Shown: piece after piece, positions 57,700 through 64,000 of the stretch
Numbering within the stretch: position 1 is the first letter of the stretch
Layout: each line of letters starts with the position of its first letter
Assembly (NCBI GenBank): GCA_009760855.2
Contig: WPIO01000017.1
Span: 935,001-999,000, forward strand
Origin: Cristatella mucedo
Taxonomy: Eukaryota > Bryozoa > Phylactolaemata > Cristatellidae
DNA length: 64,000 bases
Direction: 5' to 3'
The notes under the pieces: model-generated
What the model was told of the DNA's origin: nothing
What the model saw: the letters and a program-made list of their open reading frames with translations, nothing else
The model's database searches: none
Program-made: the position numbers and the translations under genes

Positions 57700-57845
57700 A
57701 AAAATCTAGCTGATTTAACAGCCTCTTTTGTGTATCGACAGAAAAGACTTTATGGCTATCAACACCGCTTGCAGAGGTAATGCAGGATCACCCACCACAG
57801 GATTCGAACCCACGACCTCGGTCCCGAGGTCATGGGTTCGATCCA
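57700..57845 (-). mobile_element. SINE-2
   Basis: Reverse complement: TCTAGCTGATTTAACAGCCT, GGATTCGAACCCACGACCTC (B box GGGTTCGAATCC). Beyond it, GACCTCGGTCCCGAGGTC forms a hairpin and a second GGGTTCGATCC appears in the opposite orientation at about 57834-57844. The A-box half is replaced. Confidence 0.83.
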
Positions 57846-57849
57846 TATC

Positions 57850-58073
57850 TAAAATTAGATATTGTCTAACATGGTGGCTTGCACAGAATATAACTAGTTC
57901 CCAGCTTCTGTCCAGGCTAGTTTATTGCTATTCATTTTGGCTGGGCTATCAACAAAGCCATTAGGCGACTGCAGCTGACGATGAAATGGGTGCAGGGCTG
58001 CCTAAAAGATCCAATGGGTTCAGTCATGTTTCTCCTTTGCTGAAGGAACTTCAATGGTTTCCGCTTGGTAAGA
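57850..58073 (+). mobile_element. LINE-B RT/C-terminal junction fragment
   Basis: Plus strand: LAQNITSSQLLSRLVYCYSF, then GYQQSH equivalents of AGLPKKAI and VSPLLKELQWFP. It is cut at 58075, where LINE-A begins. Confidence 0.8.
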
Positions 58074-58074
58074 C

Positions 58075-59725
58075 TTGCGTTAAATCTCCCTTCTTCTTTT
58101 GCTTGATCTTTCGGTAGTATTTGATACTAATGATAAGCAATTTCTTCCCGAGAGCCTCTCATCTTGCTTGGGCATCACTGGCACTGCAGCGTAATGCTTT
58201 AGATATTTCTCATTGGGATACTTCAGAGTATAATAATAACAATAATAATAATGCACTTGATAAATCGCTCTCAGAGAACTCAATCTTTTTCTAGGCGCTT
58301 TAAATTTGCTGCAAAAGGAAAACGCGATTGAATCGTGAGTAATATCATGCTTGATAAACAAACAAAATAAATAACATTGTTAGGGGTGACATGCACAGGG
58401 TCAGCATGCAAATGTGCTTAGTGGCAGCATGTGTAAGCACGAAGGACGAATCACAGGGACCCACTAAATGCCGTCCTAAATAGGTGTGTTTTTACTTCAG
58501 AGTATTGATGTGAACCGACAAAGAAGCTCAAAGGAACCACTGAAGTACGTGGTACCTCAGAGCTCTGTGCTTGGTCTGCTTCTTTTCACGGTTTATATTA
58601 TCCCTCTTGCCGTTGTGATTGCCAAGCACAATCTCACAATATAGGCTTTCATTTCTATGCATATGATCCTCAGTTGTACCTTTGCTTTCATCCCCTAGCA
58701 CTCTAGTACGTCGGATTCTCTCAGTTCCCTAGCTGCATGTATTGCTGACATACACACATTGATGGCAGCAAACTTCCTCAAATTTAATGACGGCAAAACC
58801 GACTTACTAGTTATGGGTAAACCGCGTGTGACTCAGCAATGGGCAAGCTTAACACTCGAAGTTGGCTCTATGAGCATATTTATTGTTGTATCGGCACGAA
58901 CTCTAGGGATCCTGTTCCATAGTTGCCCTTCACTAGACGACCACATCAGCTCCACAATCAAGTCTGCCTACTTTCAGATACATAACATTGCTAACAATTG
59001 TGCTTGCGTAGAAAGGGAAACTAGATCCAAATTGGTCCATGCATCTGTTACATCCTGTCTCGACTATTTTGACTCACTGCTTGCTGGTCTACCGGCCTGT
59101 GCAATCAGGCGCTTAAATTTGGTGCAAAACTCTGCAGCTAGGCTTGTCTGTCTCAAGCGTCGCAGTTGACACATCACACCACTTCTCGCCGATCTGAATT
59201 GACTCTCAATCAAGCAAACCATAGACTTCAACATTATGTCACTCACTTTTAGGTCCCTTTATTCCTTGGCTCTAGCCGACCTATCAGAAGTACTCCTCCA
59301 GCAGGCTAAGCAACGTTCCATTCGCACTCAAATTGTTTAGCTACGTCTTGAACCAACCTTAAATCTCCGGGAGACAGTGCCTTTAATTCACATGCTTCCA
59401 GAGCCTGAAATTCACCCGTGACTAATGTTAAGACATTCCCTGACTTTAACATTTTAAAAATAAGCTAAAAGCGCTTCTATTTCTCGCCGCATTTAGTATA
59501 TCCTTGCCATTCGTGTTATGCATGCTAATCAGTGGCGACACTGTACGTGCTACCAATAACTAATTTTTACATGTCGACACTGTGCATTTCCCCTCTAATC
59601 GTATTATGCTTGTTGACGTTGTGCCCGTTACTTCAAACCAGTTGATCGTGCTTCCTTTATTACATCATATGTAAAGTGCCTAGAAAGAAATCAAATTCAC
59701 TGAGGGTATTATGCAAATAAGCACC
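58075..59725 (+). mobile_element. LINE-A plus-strand copy, split by a younger LINE-A insertion
   Basis: RT palm sequence (LDLSVVFDT-like, GITGTA) at 58075-58231 resumes at 58493 with the segment encoding LQSIDVN, GVPQGSVLG and LAVVIAKHNL. It then continues through [52 protein letters not shown] and the 3' UTR to a worn tail at about 59715. It has many stops and indels and is older than the element inserted in it. Another LINE-A copy follows directly at 59725. Confidence 0.88.
58232..58492 (-). mobile_element. LINE-A 3'-end insertion with 13-bp target-site duplication
   Basis: A 261-bp, severely 5'-truncated minus-strand LINE-A 3' UTR: (ATT)n, stem-loop tail and conserved 3' UTR up to GTCCTAAATAGGTGTG. 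The 13-mer TACTTCAGAGTAT is found at 58219-58231 and again at 58493-58505. The interrupted host LINE-A reads continuously when the insert and one 13-mer are removed. This is a textbook target-primed retrotransposition footprint. Confidence 0.93.
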
Positions 59726-61365
59726 TTTCAAAAAACCTGTAGTCAGGCCACTTCTAAAGAAAGCGACACCAGACCAAGAGAACTTGAGCAACTACAAACC
59801 AGTCTCCCTTCTACCATTCCTATCAAAGACACTGGAACGAGTCGTGACAGACCAGCTGAACTCATATATTGAAACTTCCAACCTTGCTAATAACTTCCAG
59901 TCTGGCTTCAGTGCTAATCGCTCCACAGAATCAGCATTGCTTAGGATGTACAACGACCTACTTAGGAATGCAGACATGGGTAGAGTGTCTCTGCTTGTTT
60001 TGCTTGATCTTTCGGCAGCTTTTGACACCATCGATCACAACGTTCTTCTAGAGCGCCTCTCATCTCGCCTGGGCATCACTGGCACTGCTCTGCAGTGGTT
60101 CAGGTCCTATCTCAGTGGGAGACTCCAGAGTATTGACGAGAATGGACAAAGATCATCTGAAGTACCTCTAAAATATGGAGTACCTCAGGGCTCCGTGCTA
60201 GGTCCGGTTATTTTCACGGTTTATAATCTCCCTCTTGCTGATATGATTGCCAAGCACAATCTAGGCTTTCACTACTATGCGGATGACATTCATTTGTATT
60301 CTCTTGCTTGACATTTGTATTTGACATTCATTCGAATTCTCTCAACTCAACTGCTGCATGTATTGATGACATCTGCACATGGATGGCAGCAAATTTTCTT
60401 AAACTAAACGATGATAAAACTCTCTTATTAGTTATGGGCAAACCGAGTGTGATTCAGAAATTGGAAAGGCTGCCGCTCAAACTTGGCTCTGCCATAATTT
60501 CTCCTGTTGAATCAGCTTGAAATCCAGGTGTCATGTTCCAAAGTGACCTCTCGTTAGAAGATCACATCAGCTCCGCAATCAAGTCTGCCTACTTTCGGAT
60601 ACAGAAGATTGCTAAAATTTGGGCTTGTTTAGATAAGAATACCACGTCTAAGTTGGTCCATGCATTTGCGACATCCCGTCTTGACTTCTGTAACTCACTG
60701 CTTGAAGGAGGCCTACTGGCATGTGCAATCAGGCGATTACAGCCGGTGTAAAACTCCGCAGCCAGGCTTATCTGTCGTGAGCGTCGCAGTTGCCACATCA
60801 CACACCTTCTCGTCGACCTGCACTGAATACAAGTCAAGCAACGGATCGACTTCAAGGTTCTGTCGCTCACTTTTAGGTCACTTCATTCTCCTATCTCTCA
60901 GATCTACTCCCCCACCAGGCCAAGCATCGTACGACCCGCTTTTCGGAATCCAACAGTTTACCAATACCTCGTACAAACCTCAAATCCTTTGGAGACCGTG
61001 CATTTAGTTCGTATGCTCCCAAAGCCTGGAACTCACTCCCGACTTGCGTCACAACATCCCCTGACTTGACCTCATTTAAAAAGAACTTGAAAACACACCT
61101 ATTTAGGACAGCATTTAGTGGGTCCCTGTGATTCGTCCTTCATGTGCTTATGCGTACTGAAACTGTGCATGCTGCCACTAACCACATTTGCATACTGACC
61201 CTGTGCATGTCACCCCTAACCATATTATTCATGTTGTTCATCAAGCATGATATTACTCAACATTCAATCGCGTTTCCTTTTGCAGCAAATGTAAAACGCC
61301 TAGAATGAGATTGAGTTTTCTTAGGGCGCTTTATCAAGTGCATTGTTATTATTATTACTATTAGG
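59725..61365 (+). mobile_element. LINE-A, longest plus-strand copy (RT to 3' tail)
   Basis: The copy starts in the RT fingers (KPVVRPLLKK-like), then [67 protein letters not shown] and HYYADD. A local duplication after the YADD box (ATTTGTATTCTC... repeated near 60290-60335) breaks the frame. Further stops follow (for example in PVESA* at about 60520 and at 60748). The C-terminal extension, 3' UTR, tail hairpin and (ATT)n at 61343-61363 are recognisable. It is inactive. Confidence 0.9.
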
Positions 61366-61549
61366 CATTTATATTATTCATCCTAGATAGATTATATTAG
61401 CTAGATGTTATTCTAACTGAACTGCAGCACCAATCTCAGACTAATCGTCCCTTCTGGTTCTCTTTGGACAGTTAATCGGGTTTTTCATTCCTACGCCTTA
61501 AGACCTTTGGGTACAAATGCGTTGTATGTATGTACGCATGTATATATGT

Positions 61550-61728
61550 TACTCCGTCTGTAACTCCACATAGTCATACAGGCTATGAGGGTGTTACGCA
61601 GGAGAGTTTTGTATAGCGCCCTCACAGCCTAAGCGGCTTTCGGTACGCATTCGGTAGCCAACAGACTTCGTCTCACGCAAGAAAGAGAAAGTGGAAAGCA
61701 TAGCAGAGTCAGGAGAGCAGTCGAGGTT
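61550..61728 (-). mobile_element. LINE-B 3' end (left half of an inverted pair)
   Basis: Reverse complement of LINE-B 3' UTR and last codons (TCTGTAACTCCACATAGTC, GGTGTTACGCAGGAGAGTTT, then LRETKSVGYRMRTESRLG on the minus strand). It meets a plus-strand LINE-B piece at about 61728. Confidence 0.87.
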
Positions 61729-62040
61729 TGGCTTTGAAGGTCCTACATTGTGGAGAACGCTTCCACAATTCTTAAGTAAAGACATCTGCTCTCCTCCTGC
61801 CGACTATGGTACGTCCTTTCCAGACGTGCTGAGCTATTTCTTCCATGTTATTCACTACTTCCTGTCTTCTTGACTTACCTACATTTCTCGATTTCTCTGT
61901 TTTTGCTTGAGAGGAATGCTGTTGGCGAACCCCATGCGTACTGACAGCCGCTTAAGGCTTTGAGCGATATGGCAAATTTGCATGCGGAACACACATTTAG
62001 TATACGTTGCTTTGTGATTTACAGAAGGAGATTCATTATA
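61729..62040 (+). mobile_element. LINE-B 3' end (right half of an inverted pair)
   Basis: Plus strand: FGFEGPTLWRTLPQFLSKDI, ADYGTSFPDVLS, then 3' UTR through GTGATTTACAGAAGGAGATTCATTAT. It is more diverged than the left half, so the pair is two insertions rather than a recent palindromic duplication. Confidence 0.83.
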
Positions 62041-62054
62041 TTATATCAAAAGAA

Positions 62055-62475
62055 ATCCAACAGTCCACAAATACCTCGTTCAAACCTTAAATCCTTTGGA
62101 GACCGTGCATTTAGTTCGTATGCTCCCAAAGCCTGGAACTTCCTCCCGACTTGCGTCAGAACATCCCCTGACTTGACCACATTTAAAAGGAACTTGAAAA
62201 CGCACCTATTTAGGGCAGCATTTAGTGGGTCCCTGTAATTCGTCCTTCATGTGTTTATGCGTGCTGACACTGTGCATGCTGCCACTAACCACATTTGCAT
62301 GCTGACCCTGTGCATGTCACCCCTAACCATATTATCCATTTTGTTTGTTTTTCAAGCATTATTTTACTTACCATTCAATTGCATTTCCCTTTGCAGCAAA
62401 TGTAAAGCGCCTAGAAATAGATTGAGTTCTCTGGGGATGCTTTATCAAGTGCATTATTATTATTATTATTAAAAG
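62055..62475 (+). mobile_element. LINE-A 3' end, young copy
   Basis: Clean plus-strand frame: [40 protein letters not shown], then LFRAAFSGSL and stop. The 3' UTR, tail hairpin at 62400-62445 and (ATT)n at 62453-62471 follow. Confidence 0.92.
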
Positions 62476-63061
62476 TAAGAGAGCGGAAATTTTAAAAGAA
62501 AGCGAAAGTTCTCTGGACAAGTGCAAAAACAAACTTTGATAAGCGTTAGAGCATGTTTTGTGCGGCAAAGCTATGGTAAAGTATGTTTTTATGAACGAGG
62601 AAAACTCATCTGTTGTTAATTTAATACAGACATAACAGTTTTTTTAGATGTTCCACTTACCATCTCACTTTATAAAGAAGTCAAGACTATTCAAGTACTG
62701 TTTAATCATAAGCATCAAACTAGCGACAACAGAAAGCTACCGGCGTTATTCAGTTAGCCAGAAGCGATGATAAATATATAAAATATAGCACTACATATTG
62801 AATAACTGAGGCCTCTAAGAATAGTTTCCTTAGAGAGTTGTCGCAAACACCTCCAGACTTCATAGCCTTTGCCGGGTTTTTCTATCGCAAGCAGATTGAT
62901 AATTAGCAAGCAGGCGCCGCAAATGCCGATATGGCTACATGCCGCCTGGCATGAGGGTCACTCAATCAGCGTTACGCAATTAATATTTCGCTTGAATGCT
63001 TTAAACCACCAGTAAATGCATATCTACTCGGACCTAAAGTCGCTTTCGGCCGGCAAATGTC
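62476..63061. other. Unassigned, AT-rich
   Basis: Spacer between a LINE-A end and the LINE-B endonuclease remnant. Nothing recognisable. Confidence 0.5.
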
Positions 63062-64000
63062 AAGCTTGCTTACCGAAACCCCACTACTTTCAGTCGGCCG
63101 CCCACGGGCATGGGAAAGCATCTACAAATTCCGCCAGTTAAATGTCCGCTCACTAAAAACCACGGAGCAACTTATCCGCGATCAGGTTGTCCAGGAACAG
63201 CTAGATACATTTCTGCTGACCGAGAAATGGATGGCGCCCTGCTCTGGTGGCTGCGTATCTGAGACCACCTCCATCCGGATTCTCATTCAGTCAGTCCACG
63301 CGGTCTGGCAAGGTCAAGGTGGGTGGCGGACTGCTTTCGTGCTTCGTGAGTCGCCTGGCCATAAGACCTTCAGTTTTTCGTACTGGCCATCGTTTAAATC
63401 AGTTGCATTCTGGTTCCACATCAAAGACCACGCTTCTCGCAGCTGAGAGCTACCGACCGTCCTTCTGAATGTCCAACCTTGTTTCGGACGGTTTTCGAAG
63501 TTCCCCACTAAAATATCCGTGTCTGACAGGCCGCTATTGATTGCACGATACTTCGACATTAGCATTGAAAACTCTAGCGACAGCCAGGTCCGCCCGTTTC
63601 TTGACTGTCTAGAAAACTTCGGCTTGGTCAAACACTTTAATCGGACCACTTGCATAAATGGCCATATTTAGGATCTCATTTGCACAAAGAATATTATTCC
63701 CAGTGACCTTGTTTTTTGCCCACAGACTATCTTGGATCATTGCTCAATCTCGTTTGCAGTTCTTGCTTCGTCATATGTGCAGGGTAACATAAAGTTTGTC
63801 TAACTACGCAACATGAAAAGCATTGATCTTGAGAATATTTTGAAATCTGCGATGAAGGTCGTTTTGATCCGCACCCAGACTCAGCCGACACCCTCAATAC
63901 CTTCACTAATTTAGTGAACATTAAACTTACGAGTGCCCTTGACGAGTATGCTCCCGTACATTTTGTCCATGCATGGAGTTTCGGAGATTCCTTTCTATTT
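63062..64000 (+). pseudogene. LINE-B endonuclease remnant, running off the window end
   Basis: Plus strand: FRQLNVRSLKTTEQLIRDQV, then VQEQLDTFLLTEKWM. Frame-shifted blocks follow: SVSDRPLLIARYFDISIE (the GDFNIH motif is lost), SQVRPFLDCLENFGLVKHF, and a preserved ILDHCSISF. Stops occur near 63447, 63670 and 63800. It continues into the post-endonuclease linker (MKSIDLENILKSAM). Confidence 0.85.

Overview
This window is metazoan nuclear DNA: spliced host-gene exons with GT/AG introns, very little coding sequence, and a dense layer of decayed retrotransposons. The most probable source is an invertebrate. I cannot name the species. The two hAT copies described below resemble SPIN elements, which from memory are reported in tetrapods, a planarian, a triatomine bug and a pond snail, so a spiralian is possible but unproven.

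Host genes. One complete host gene is readable: a SIRT6-type sirtuin on the minus strand. Its six coding exons lie at 54557-54353, 49182-49075, 42234-42107, 39025-38940, 34060-33980 and 30837-30360. They join in frame into a 361-residue protein. The five introns (about 3.1 to 6.8 kb) make up most of the centre of the window. A second, unidentified host exon may lie at 2399-2660 (minus).

Repeats. I use four working names. LINE-A is a CR1/L2-group non-LTR retrotransposon whose 3' end is a stem-loop tail followed by (ATT)n. LINE-B is a second CR1/L2-group element with a different 3' end; its best copy is at 13.6-16.7 kb. SINE-1 is a tRNA-derived SINE whose 3' end copies the LINE-A tail. SINE-2 is a second tRNA-derived SINE with a different stem-loop tail. 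All LINE copies seen are 5'-truncated and carry stops or frameshifts, but two LINE-A copies (18.4 and 23.1 kb) are about 97% alike by eye. One LINE-A insertion (58232-58492) keeps a perfect 13-bp target-site duplication. DNA transposons are two SPIN-like hAT MITEs (9961-10150 and 49883-50056) and a Tc1-like transposase remnant (37.77-38.15 kb).

Layout. 1-2.9 kb: unassigned GC-rich DNA, short tandem repeats, the candidate exon and a minisatellite. 3-30 kb: intergenic repeat field with the two best LINE copies, a GC-rich stretch at 20.2-22.5 kb, several SINEs and an inverted repeat at 26 kb. 30.3-54.6 kb: SIRT6 gene with repeats in every large intron; one LINE-A tail lies 12 nt from the 3' splice site of exon 2. 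54.6-64 kb: upstream flank, again a mosaic of nested LINE-A, LINE-B and SINE-2, ending inside a decayed LINE-B endonuclease. No rRNA, functional tRNA, CRISPR array or prokaryotic operon was seen.
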